64,000 nt of DNA from Cacajao melanocephalus (lineage: Eukaryota; Chordata; Mammalia; Primates; Pitheciidae). Shown piece by piece: positions 1 through 31,700 of this stretch. Position numbers and translations under genes: made by a program. Positions within the stretch are counted from its first letter, which is position 1. Each line of letters starts with the position of its first letter. The DNA lies in contig CAUYLG010070653.1 in the NCBI GenBank assembly GCA_963573385.1, positions 1 to 64,000 on the forward strand, given 5' to 3'. The notes beneath the pieces are model-generated. The model was given only the letters and a program-made list of their open reading frames with translations, was not told where the DNA came from and did not search any database.

Positions 1-337
1 TCCCTTCTCAGAGATCTTTGCACAAGCCCATTTTATGAGACTCTCATGCAGTCTCCATATTGAGAAGGCATTCGTGGGACCAGAGCAGTATTGCCTGCTC
101 TGCAACTACCACGCGGTGTTCCCTGCTATTACTGCACTCTCACATGGTCTTTACCTTAGGACTCCTGTTGCCACTTGATTTCTAATTAACTGCACCAAAA
201 ATATAGTCTAGTTCAGTGTATAAACTTCAGTCTACTCTGAGCCAAGCAAGCTTATAATTATTTAGCTAGAATTAACATAGGTCTCCCCCGGCCATCTTGA
301 CCCACAGTACTCACTTCCGGTTCTTGCCTCCCTGCAG
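1..337 (+). other. MAPKBP1 intron (left window edge)
   Basis: Non-coding sequence ending in a normal acceptor (pyrimidines then CTGCAG at 331-337) that belongs to the exon starting at 338. I see no repeat, RNA gene or coding similarity in it. Confidence 0.7.
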
Positions 338-14124
<13,787 letters not shown>

Positions 14125-15035
14125 GTTCCAGAAGCCTGCCCCAAGTGAATGCCCCAGCCATTCCAAACTGCAGCCCCTCTGCCACTCACCAAAACCTGCG
14201 GGGCTGCTTGGAGTGGAAAGCAGGGAGCAGTGTTGAGAGGCAAAGCAGCCTTCCCAGCCACTCCTCGTGGGGTGCCTGTATTTATTAATTTATTTCCCTA
14301 ACTGTTGCCTCACTTCCTTGGAACTCCTGCCTCCACAGCCCCTCCAGTGGCAGGGACAGGTCTTGGGTCTTTGTCATCTCGGTGCTGTGAGGGGTAAGAG
14401 GGCAGCCTGCCCCATCTAGGAATCTGGGAAGGGCTGGCCCTCTCTTAGAAGCCATTTGAAATTACTGCAGGGATCAGCTCCCTGGAGTGGAGCATACACA
14501 GGGTACTCTGGGGTTGAGGTGACAGGTCATGTGGTATTCAGTGCCCTTCAGCCAACTGGGGGCCTTCACCTCTACCTCCACTTCCCCTCTCACACCAGCT
14601 GCACTCCCCTGGCTGCCAGAGCAGGGTGGTTTTCCCCAATACCTGGCAGCTCAGAAAGGCAGAGCCATCTGGCCCTCCAGGGTGTCCCCAGCCACCAGGA
14701 GACTTGAGTTGGTATTAGAACCTGAGCCCCTACATTCCACTCCCATTCTCCCTCCAAGAGGGGCCCAGCATTGTCTTTCCCTGGGACCCCTTTCTCTCCT
14801 GGCCAGAACTTGAGCCAGCTGTGAGACATTGCTGCGGGACAGTAAGCCCTCAGCTGGGCAAACATGAAGCTCTGGCCTCCCTTCCTCAGCCTCTTGTCCT
14901 TCCCTGTCCTCCAGCCACCTGCTGGAGCCCAGAGGCTACCCTTTCCCTGCATCCTGAGTGATGTTCAGTCAGAAGCCTGTGTTGGAATGTCCCTCGTTTA
15001 CAGGGCGCTGGCCCACCTCCTGAGGACCTCGGCCA

Positions 15036-15142
15036 CAGATGAGATCACATGCATGCACGCACACACACACACACACACACCTGCACAGCATGCAGATGAG
15101 ATCACATGCATGCACACACACACACGCACGCACGCACGCAGT
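15036..15142 (+). repeat. CA microsatellite with a duplicated 23-bp unit
   Basis: A 23-bp unit beginning cagatgagatcacatg occurs at 15036-15058 and identically at 15093-15115, each followed by a CA or CACG run. Length polymorphism is likely. It lies in the MAPKBP1 3'UTR. Confidence 0.9.
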
Positions 15143-16211
15143 TGAGTGTTGGTTGCTAGAGCATCTGGCTGGCTGCTGTGTGCCTGGTTTCCTCACATCC
15201 TGCCTCAGCTTCACCACCCTGGCTTATGTGGAACACATATCAGGGAGCAGAAAAAGGGGTGGAACACGCTGAGTGAACCCAGATTCTGGATTCTTGGTGT
15301 CCACAGCCTAGTTGATATGAGAAAGCCCATAGGACACCTGGTTTAGGTAGAAGGAGCCTCCTCAAAGGCAGTGATGGGCACCCATGGGTGTGTTGGATAC
15401 TGGAGTTTGAGTTGAGGGAGGTGCAGGGGCCAAAGGAGACACTGGAAAAGTGGTCGTTGGAAAGGTAAGTGGCAGAGGTGAGGGGATAGGTTAGAATTTA
15501 AAAAGGGCAGTAGTTAGGGGTGAGGGGAAGGAAATAGGGCACTGTAGGAGGTAGAGTAGGACCAAGTCATGAGGCAGTTGAAGAGGTGAGGAAGGAGTCT
15601 TTGGGCGCTACTGCTCCCCTCTGCTCCAGATAAGTCAGGACAGCTTTACTGCAGCTCCAGCCCACGGCAGCCCCTTCACCTGCGCTGCTGCTGCGCCGTA
15701 GGCAGAGGTTTATCAAGAAGTGGGTTCCGAAGGGTGCCCAGCTGCGGGGCATCAGCCTGAGTGCGTCTGAGCTGCTCCAGAACTGGCCCTCCCCCACTCC
15801 TACCACCGCGTGGCCCCGGAACTGCGCCACTGCGCCCCCACCCCGCACACTAGCCGCATCCTACCGCAGGTGGGACTCAGGTTCGCTCTCTGGGCCAGGT
15901 CCTCCTCGAGGAGGGAGCTACCCTCCGCCTGAGGTTTGCAAGAACGTGGCCGCCCTTTTCCTGCTCTCTGACCCTTGTGGGTGGGTGGGGGGCGCCTCGC
16001 GGCCCGGCCGGCGCCCCGTCCCTTTCTGCATGTCTGAGGCCACCGGCAATCGCCGCCCCACTCCAGAGTCGCCCCCGCCCAGTTAAAAAAAATCCCTTAT
16101 TTATAACTTTTTCTACTTTGTCCAAGTCGCAGCGCTTCCCGCCTCCTACCCGGCTGCACGGGGCGGCGGCTGTTTTTAACGTGCCCGTTTGTACTGATGT
16201 ATGAACTTGTC

Positions 16212-16217
16212 AATAAA
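16212..16217 (+). promoter_or_regulatory. MAPKBP1: Poly(A) signal AATAAA of MAPKBP1
   Basis: Canonical hexamer followed by T/G-rich sequence (cgtttgttaaccgtggg). It is only 210 bp before the JMJD7 start codon and on the same strand. Confidence 0.85.
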
Positions 16218-16234
16218 CACAATCGTTTGTTAAC

Positions 16235-16427
16235 CGTGGGATGCCAGCCAGTGGGGCAGGCGGAAGCGGGCGCAGCTGCTCGCTCCACCGCTTCGGTGGC
16301 AGAACCGGGTGTGCGCCTAGAGGCGGGGCGGGGCCTCGGGGAGGGCGGGGCGGAGGCCTCGGGTGTGGCCTGCGGCGAGGACGTACGTCAGGGAGAGGCG
16401 GCGGCTTGCGCCGGCGCTGACGCAGCC
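16235..16427 (+). promoter_or_regulatory. JMJD7: JMJD7 promoter / 5'UTR, GC-box CpG-island type
   Basis: This short interval between the MAPKBP1 poly(A) site and the JMJD7 ATG is very CpG-rich. It has an ETS-like core (CGGAAG at 16261), two GC-box clusters (GGGGCGGGG around 16324-16333 and GGGCGGGGCGG around 16343-16353) and a palindromic GACGTACGTC at 16380-16389 that resembles a half-CRE pair. There is no TATA box. The ATG context is GCAGCCATGG, a strong Kozak match. The start site itself cannot be read from sequence. Confidence 0.75.
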
Positions 16428-24211
<7,784 letters not shown>

Positions 24212-24454
24212 TGGAGCCCTGGTGAACACAGCCGAGCACGCCTCGGGGGAAGGGGCCCATCCCTCCCTGGCCGGGTCAGTTCTCGAGACAGCCTAGGGCG
24301 TGCCTGCTGGCTGCTGGCCCAGGGTGCAGCGTGGCTTGGGATCAGCTTTGGAGGATCTTGGAATGTGGTCAGGAGGACCCGAGGTGCCACGCAGGTCTGG
24401 TGAAGGCTCTCGGGACTTTACCACATAGGCAGTGGGGAGCGGAGCAGGGCTCAG

Positions 24455-24637
24455 GTGCGGTGGCACCTCTCACCAGTGCTGTGATGTTGGGCAAGTCACT
24501 GCGTTCAGGGCAGTGGTGTCCTGTCAGCAAACTGATAATAGTGGCTCTGCCTCTGAGGGCTGTTGTGGGCTTGGAGATGATGTCTGTGAGGACCAGCATG
24601 GGGCTGGCACACAGCACGTGTTGAATAAAAGGTAGCT
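24455..24637 (+). mobile_element. MIR SINE in the JMJD7 3'UTR
   Basis: Plus-oriented MIR phrases in order: gttgggcaagtcact, gataatagtggctctgcctctgagggctgttgtg, ggctggcacacagcacgtgttgaataaaagg. The final phrase is the MIR 3' part (ctggcacatag...caataaatg in the consensus). Confidence 0.75.
24624..24629 (+). promoter_or_regulatory. JMJD7: Poly(A) signal AATAAA of JMJD7, MIR-derived
   Basis: The only canonical hexamer between the JMJD7 stop and the PLA2G4B start on this strand. A GT-rich stretch (gtagctgtgagtcggatgttctg) follows, as expected for a cleavage site. Weak use or skipping of this site would give the JMJD7-PLA2G4B readthrough known in human. Confidence 0.8.
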
Positions 24638-24650
24638 GTGAGTCGGATGT

Positions 24651-25712
24651 TCTGATCCTCCCGCTTGAAGTTGCCTTCTGTGGTTGAGGGAGGGCCTGAA
24701 GGTTCAGGTAAAAGCTTGAGAGTGATCTTCACTGCGGGTGAGGGCTGGATCCTGGCCTGGGCCCGAAGAGCCGTCAGCTGTCCACGGCCTGCTGTCCACA
24801 ACAGCCACCACAGCCCCTCCCTGGGACAAGCAAGCAGACCTCAGTTCTGCGGCTCTCTGGCCCAGGGCTTCGAGAGCTATTCCTAGCTTTGCTCGGGTTT
24901 ACTGTCCTCCCCCAATTCAGGGGCAGCAGGTGGGACCTGCTGCCCTGGGGATAACCCCTGTTTTTCCCATAATAGGCACAGGCAGGATGGGGACAGAAAC
25001 TCCCGCCTCTCCTGAAGACTGCCCCTCTGAGGGAGGAGTTGGTGTCCACACTCTGACCCTCCCACAAACCATGCCCTGGAGACAGAACCCCCTGCCCCTG
25101 AGCGCCAACCCACAGGCCTCATCCCCAGCCACGTAGCACCCAGCTCCAGGGTGGAGGCTGCCCAGCATCCAGCTATGAAGGCCTGTTTGATGTGACAGCC
25201 ACTCCCCTGCCTGTCGTAAGGGTGCCCGGGTGCTCATCTCAGATCGGCGGAGCCCTGCAGTCAAGACTGGGCATTCCTGTCCAGCAGGTGCCAGAGTTGC
25301 GAAAGGCCTGCGCCAGGGCACTCCACTCTTTTCTCGGCTGCTGTTCTGGGGCTCACCCCGGCTTTTCTTCTGCTTAGCCCCTGGCGGCAAGCTCTGCGGG
25401 GAGCAGCCCTCCCCTACAGCAGGGCTGGGATGACAGAGCTGGGAGTTCAGGGCCAGGTTGGGCAGGTCCAGGTGGTGATGGCTGGCGAGTGCCACACAGG
25501 TGTCAGAAGCTCGAGTACAGATTTAGGGTGCCTCATTTCCTGGACAGGTGACTGATCAGGAGTGGGCGTAGAGCTTGGGTGGAACAGAGGCGGGGGGTGG
25601 GAGGGACTTGGGACCAGTTGGGACATCACATCCCTGGCTCTGGATTAGAAGGCCGACAGTCCTTGATCTGTGGCTGCTGCTGCATCATTCCTGCTTCTGA
25701 GGACTCAGTCTC
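24651..25712 (+). other. JMJD7-PLA2G4B intergenic interval / PLA2G4B upstream region
   Basis: Unique-looking GC-rich sequence with no clear CpG island, TATA box at a convincing distance, or repeat. PLA2G4B promoter elements and 5'UTR must lie here if the gene has its own start, but I cannot place a transcription start site. Confidence 0.6.
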
Positions 25713-28700
25713 ATGGCTCTGGTAAGGCCTGGTGGGGCACTGGGTTCCTACTCTGACCCCTGGTCTCTCCCTGGGGCCTGGTTAATGTACTTCTTATGGG
25801 AGCTGTGGTCTTCAGGTGTAGGGAGGGGAGTTTGTTGGCCACAAGACCAGAGCAGTGGGCAGAAGCCAGAGGAGGAGGCAGCCTGGGGATGATGGATCTA
25901 TTTTGAGTTTTTTCTGCTCTGGGAACGGGCTCCCATCAGAGGTCCCTGGCACCATGGATTTGGGCCCTGCAAACTCAGAGGCTCCCAGCTGCCATCCTGA
26001 GGCCCTGGAAGGAAGTGGCTGCTCTGTGCTCCTCTGACTCAGTTGCCTGGAATGTGAGGGCCCTGGGCTGACTGGTGGATGAGGCTCTCTAGCACTGCCC
26101 TAGACCCGGTTGCTCCCTGGGCTTGACCCATTAGGGCCCTTGTGGAGGCAGGCAGAAGGCTGAAAGGAAGAGTTGGCACAGGCTTCCCTGGTCCTGGCCC
26201 ACCTGCCAGGCTGCATTCCCAAAACCAAGGGGATGGGTTGGGAGGGAGCTACCGGTGTACCATCTTCAGCCTGACCTGGCAGGACCTGGAGGATATGACA
26301 GCCTGTAGGGGGTCTGAGCTAGAAGCTACTGCCCCTGCCCAGGAGAGAGCCCTAGAGTTTCCAGGGTGCACTTCTGAGTGGGGTGGAGGGGGAGGGTAAG
26401 AGAGTAGCTCTGCTGGGGGCCCAAGGCCCTAACACTTCCCCTCCCTCCATAGCTTATGTCCCCTGCCCCCCGCCCCCGAAGACTGGCCTGAATGCTGAGC
26501 TGGGTTGTGGGCTGGGGATGTGGGGTGGAGAGCCTAAAGGAAACTGCCCGGAGGATGTGGAAGCAGGTCCATGTAGGGCATAAATCTGGAGTTAGCCTGC
26601 CTGGGCTCCAATCCCAATTCTGGACCTCAGGCAAGTGACTGCTTCTCCGTGCCTCAGTTTCCTTGTGGAGTGGGTCATCATAAATAGTACCAGCGCATTG
26701 GGTGGTTGTGTGATGGATGAGTTAATGTATGCAAAGCCCTTGGCCCAGAGCCAGCACAGAGCATTGTGTAAGTGCTGGCAGGCGTCATGATGGAGATGTC
26801 ATATCTCCTCTTGTCGATTCAGGATTCTGATGGGGTGGAGGACAGGCCTGGGGTTCAGGATTAGGCCTTGAAGGACTGCCCCAGCCTCCCTTGCAGCCCT
26901 GTCACCCTTGGCTTCATCAGCCTGTAGCCGGTCTCCCCTCTCCTGCCTCTTCAGGCAGAGGTGTCCAGGACCTGCCTGCTCACGGTTCGTGTCCTGCAGG
27001 CCCATTGCCTGCCCTCTAAGGACCTAGGTGAGTGTACACCTGAGGAGGAGGGTGCTGTGGCTGGATTCGGGGGCCGGGGGCGGGGTGGGCAGTCAGGGCC
27101 TAGAGGAGGGGGCTGAGAGGAGCTTCTGGGTGGAAGGTGGCAGCTGGGGCTCTGCCTCTGCTCCCCCTTCCCCTCCCCCTCAGTCCTACCCCACATGGGG
27201 CTCTAGGTGATGGAAGGAAGGGGTCTGGGCGGCTGGCTGGCAAGGGCTCTTGGCCACCGCTGGGCACTTGTTCCTCCTTCCCGCAGTGACCCCCTCTGAT
27301 TGCTTCGTGACTCTCTGGCTGCCCACAGCCTGCAGCCACAGGCTGCAGACTCGCACAGTCAAGAACAGCAGCAGCCCCATCTGGAACCAGAGCTTTCACT
27401 TCCGGATCCACAGGCAGCTCAAGGTGGGCCCGTTGTCAGCGCCAGCTCTACCCACATCCGCGCCAGCTGTTACCGCTGCCCTGCTCACCTTCCCATCCCC
27501 TCCCTCCTGCAGCCCTGTCACTCTGTTCCCCTTCCAGAATGTCGTGGAACTGAAAGTCTTTGACCAGGACCTGGTGACCGGAGATGACCCTATCCTTTCA
27601 GTGCTGTTTGATGCAGGGACTCTGCGGGCTGGGGAGTTCCGGCGCGAGAGCTTCTCACTGAGCCCTCAGGCAAGGCGGAAGGTTGAAATCTCCACTCGTC
27701 CTTGCACACACCCACGTCTCTCCCACTCACGCACATACACGCACTCCTTCTGACCCTGTCTAACTCACTTCTGGTTCTCTTTCCAGGGTGAGGGGTGCCT
27801 AGAAGTTGAATTTCGCTTGCAGAGCCTGTGAGTCAGGGACCTGGGGCAGTTTGGGTGGGAGTGCCTCATGGGAAAGACAGCGCCGGTGCCTGGGTTATGC
27901 CCAGGCCTCTGTGGGGTAAGAACCTGGACTCCTGCTAAGGGGGTCTGGGGGCTCTTTACAGGGCTGACTGTGCCGAGCAGCTTGTCAGCAATGGCATCCT
28001 GGTGGTGAGTGTGACCGGTGCTCTGGGAGGTGGTCTGGGGTCCCGGGAATCCTTCATACCAGTGGCTCGAGTTTCTGCCTGGGCCTGAAGCTCAGGCCTC
28101 ACCAATGCCTGAGTCTGGGGACCTGGGATTTCAGTTCATTAAGGGAGTATAATCTCAAGTAAGTGCTTGGTGACTCGGCCCAGGTAATGAAGTGCAGACC
28201 AGCAGGAGCCAGGGTGCCAGCAGGGTGGGGGTCCCTGAATGGGGGTGGTGTTAGTATCCGAGAGGCTCTCTTTGTACCTCAGGCCCGGGAGCTCTCCTGC
28301 TTGCATGTTCACCTGGAGGAGACAGGAGACTGGAAGCGTGAGTCTGCAGTCCCCGGGACAGTGCCCAGCCCTCAGCCCTTGTTTTCCTCCTTCAAGGGTT
28401 GGATAAGTCAGGGTGGGGCTCCCTGGGGCTTGAGCTTCCCCTTAGGCCTTCTCAGGGGGACTGTGGTGGGGGCTCCATCTTCCAGCCCTGGTCTGGCCAG
28501 ACCATTTCAGCGGGGAGAGGGAGGTGCCCTCTAGGCCTTCCAGCAAGATGGGTTCTGTGGACAGAGAGACACCGTCCCCAGCCTCTCTGCTCTGGTCCCT
28601 GTTTCCAGGCTCGGAGCGCAGAGTTCAGCTTGTGGTTCCTGGGTCCTGCGAACGTCCACAGGAGGCTTCTGTGGGCACTGGCACCTTCCACTTCCACTGC

Positions 28701-31700
28701 CCAGCCTGCTGGGAGCAGGAGCTGAGGATTCACCTGCAGGTAGAGGCGGGGCCCCCAGAACTTCCTGCCTCCCTCACCTCCTCCCAGCCTGGCCTCTGCC
28801 CCACCTGGCAGGGTGCGTGGGTCCATGCTGGCCTTCGTTTCCATCCCTCCCACTTCTCTGTGGCTGCCAGCGGGAGTTGCTGAGGTCCTTGCTAGGAGCA
28901 GAAGTGTAAAGATTCTTAGGTCTCTGTCCTTTGTCCCCTGCAGGATGCTCCCGAGGAGCAACTGAAGGTGCCACTGAGTGCCCTGCCCTCTGGCCAACTG
29001 GTGAGGCTTGTCTTCCCCACATCCCAGGTACTGGCCTCCCAGAGGAGGAAGCAAGGCACCTGGATGGGGCTGGGCCCCAGGCCACAAAGGGATGGGCCTG
29101 TTCCCCCCCACCTTCTCTCTGCAGGGTCATGCCCTGAGGGAGGGGGCGGGGCTCTTCAGGGAGTGTCCTCTGAGCACCCCTGCTTCAGGCCTGGCCTGTG
29201 GCGAGGGTTGGGGGAGTGCACATGGGGTCAGGGTAAGAGAATCGGAGTTGGGTGGAGGTGGCTGACCTTTGTGACTGGGGCCTTCATGGTTTTCAGGAGC
29301 CCCTGATGACAGTGGAACTGAAAAAAGAAGAAGGGTGAGTGGCCTGGCTGGGGACTGGGCAAGGCCCTGGGGAAGCAATTGGGGGGCGGGGCTGGGGCAG
29401 GCCTGGAGGAGTGAGGGGGCGAAACAGCTGTCCCTCATCCTCATGCTCTCTGAAGGGGCTCAGGCTGGTGCTCAGTGGGGGGCATGAAGTATCAGGAGGA
29501 GCCTGTAGTCGGAAGGGTGAGTGACCGGCCCAGTGGCAGGCACCCGGGAAGCGCTTGATGAATGTTTGGCTGGAAAATGGGGGGAGATGAGGATGGAAAA
29601 TGGTAGCATGGTTGGAGGCACAGAGAGGGCAGGAAAAGCAAGGGAGAAAAGGGGAAATTGCACCCTTTTGGGTGGAAGGTGTTACGGCTGGACCTTAAGT
29701 GATCTTCACAGAGTCGTTGCTCACCCTGGCTGTCTGTCATGGGAGAGTGGCTTCTCACCTTGCAGAGATGGGATCATTGGTCCTTCTTTTCTCCCCCTCC
29801 CCCGTCCTTTATTTTTTTTTTTTGAGACAGAGTCTCTATTGCCCAGGTTGGAGTGCAATGGCACGATCTCGGCTCACTGCAGCCTCCGCCTCCAGGGTTC
29901 AAGCGATTGTCCTGCCTCAGCTGGGACTACAGGCATGCGCCACGACGCCTGGCTAATTTTTGTATTTTTAGTAGAGATAAGGATCCCTCATATTGGCTAG
30001 GCTGGTCTTGAACTCCTGCCCTCAAGTTATATGCCTGCCTTAGCTTCCCAAAGTGCTGGGATTATAGGCGTGAGCCACCGCGCCTGGCCTCTACCCTGTT
30101 TGTAGTCATTTTTTTCTTTCGAGTCAGAGTCTTGCACTATTGCTCAGGCTAGAGTGCAGTGGCGTGATCTCGGCTCAATGCAACCTCTGCCTCCTGGGTT
30201 CTACTGATTCTCCTGGGTCAGCCTCCTGAGTAGCTGGGATTATAGGCAACCCCTACACCACCATGGCTGGCTAATTTTTTTGTATTTTTAGTAGAGATGG
30301 GGTTTCACTATGTTGACCAGGCTGGTCTTGAACTCCTGACCTCGTGATCCGCCTGCCTCGGCCTCCCAGAATGCTGGGATTACAGGCATGAGACACCGTG
30401 CCTGGCCTGTTGTCATTTTTGAGCTCCATGGGTGAGGGACAGAACCCCAGACTTGGAGGGAGAAATCCACTGTATGGGTCCTGCATGAGGGCCTGTCTGC
30501 CCCGGGGACCCCAAGCAGCCTCTTTTGGCCATGGGATTCCATGTCTTGCCAGTCTGTTTTGCTGCATTCCCAAGTGTGTCCACATGTGGACATAACCCTC
30601 CCCAGGTGTCACACTTTAGTCTTGTGACACAGGAGTGTTAGGGAGAGGAGAGAAGGCAGTGGGTGTTGCAGTGAGGCCGACCCATCATCCTAGTCTCTGG
30701 GGAAGTCTGAGAGCTGTCTCAGGGTCTCTTCCTTCTCCCACAGACCGAAGGAGCTGGCTGTGCGACTAGGCTTTGGGCCCTGTGCAGAAGAGCAGGCCTT
30801 CCTGAGCATGAGGAAGCAGGTGGTGGCTGCAGCCCTGAAGCAGGCCCTGCAGCTGGATGGAGACTTGCAGGAGGATGAGGTTTAGGGGCTGGGCTGGGTG
30901 GGGTGGCCCTGGGCTTGCTTGGGCCTGGTACCTGGTGCTTAACCCTGGAGCTGCCTCTCCCTGCCGTGCTTCCTCTAGTGTGGCGTTAGCACGGACTGGG
31001 TACAGGCAGTGCTGCTTATGGTGCCTGGAGCCCACTCAAGAGCTGCCTTGTAGGGCTGGCTTTCCTGCGCTTTCTTGGTTCTCAGCCTAGCCCAGGCTTT
31101 AAGAATGGGCCTTTTCTTTTTGAGGAGTGAGACAGATAATGGGTATGAGGCCTGCTGGCCCAGGGTGGTTCAGGAGGTTCTTATTAGCCTGGGCCCTCTC
31201 CTGGGGGAATGACGGCAATTTGGGAGAATTTTGAGGTGGCCCCTGGGACTTCCAGAAAGTAAGCATCAGACTCAGGGTCAGGAGATGAGGCTTAGAACTT
31301 GCCTGGGCCATTATTCCTGGAGCCCTTAGCACTGGATGGTCACGAGGCTGTTTCTGATCCCATTGTCAGGATGGTTGACCCAGAACTGGTCCCAAGACAT
31401 GTGATCAGGTCTTAGCTGTGGGGCGAGATGGGGGGCCATGTGACCTGCTACCTCCTCTTCCTGCGGCTTGGCCTTCCCCATCCCTAGGGCCTCTCCAAAC
31501 CTGCCTGTCTTCTTTTCCAGATCCCAGTGGTAGCTGTTATGGCCACTGGCGGTGGGATCCGGGCAATGACTTCTCTGTATGGGCAGCTGGCTGCCCTGAA
31601 GGAGCTGGGCCTCTTGGATTGCATCTCCTACATCACCGGGGCCTCAGGCTCTACCTGGTGAGCTGGGGGCAGGCGGATGCTGGAACCTGTGTGGCAGTGG

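Larger units (their letters stand above)
14125..16230 (+). other. MAPKBP1: MAPKBP1 3' untranslated region
   Basis: Sequence from the TGA (14122-14124) to just past the AATAAA at 16212-16217. It has an AU-rich patch at 14278-14298, a CA-repeat cluster at 15036-15142, and becomes GC-rich (CpG-containing) from about 15600. The 3' end is inferred from the only canonical poly(A) signal before the next gene. I did not find another gene in these 2.1 kb. Confidence 0.8.
24212..24650 (+). other. JMJD7: JMJD7 3' untranslated region
   Basis: It runs from the TGA at 24209-24211 to about 15-25 nt after the AATAAA at 24624-24629. Its distal third is a MIR element that carries the poly(A) signal. Confidence 0.75.

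Noticed and set aside
15059..15142. CRISPR-like direct repeats
   Set aside because: This is a simple CA microsatellite with a duplicated flank in primate DNA, with no regular repeat-spacer pattern.
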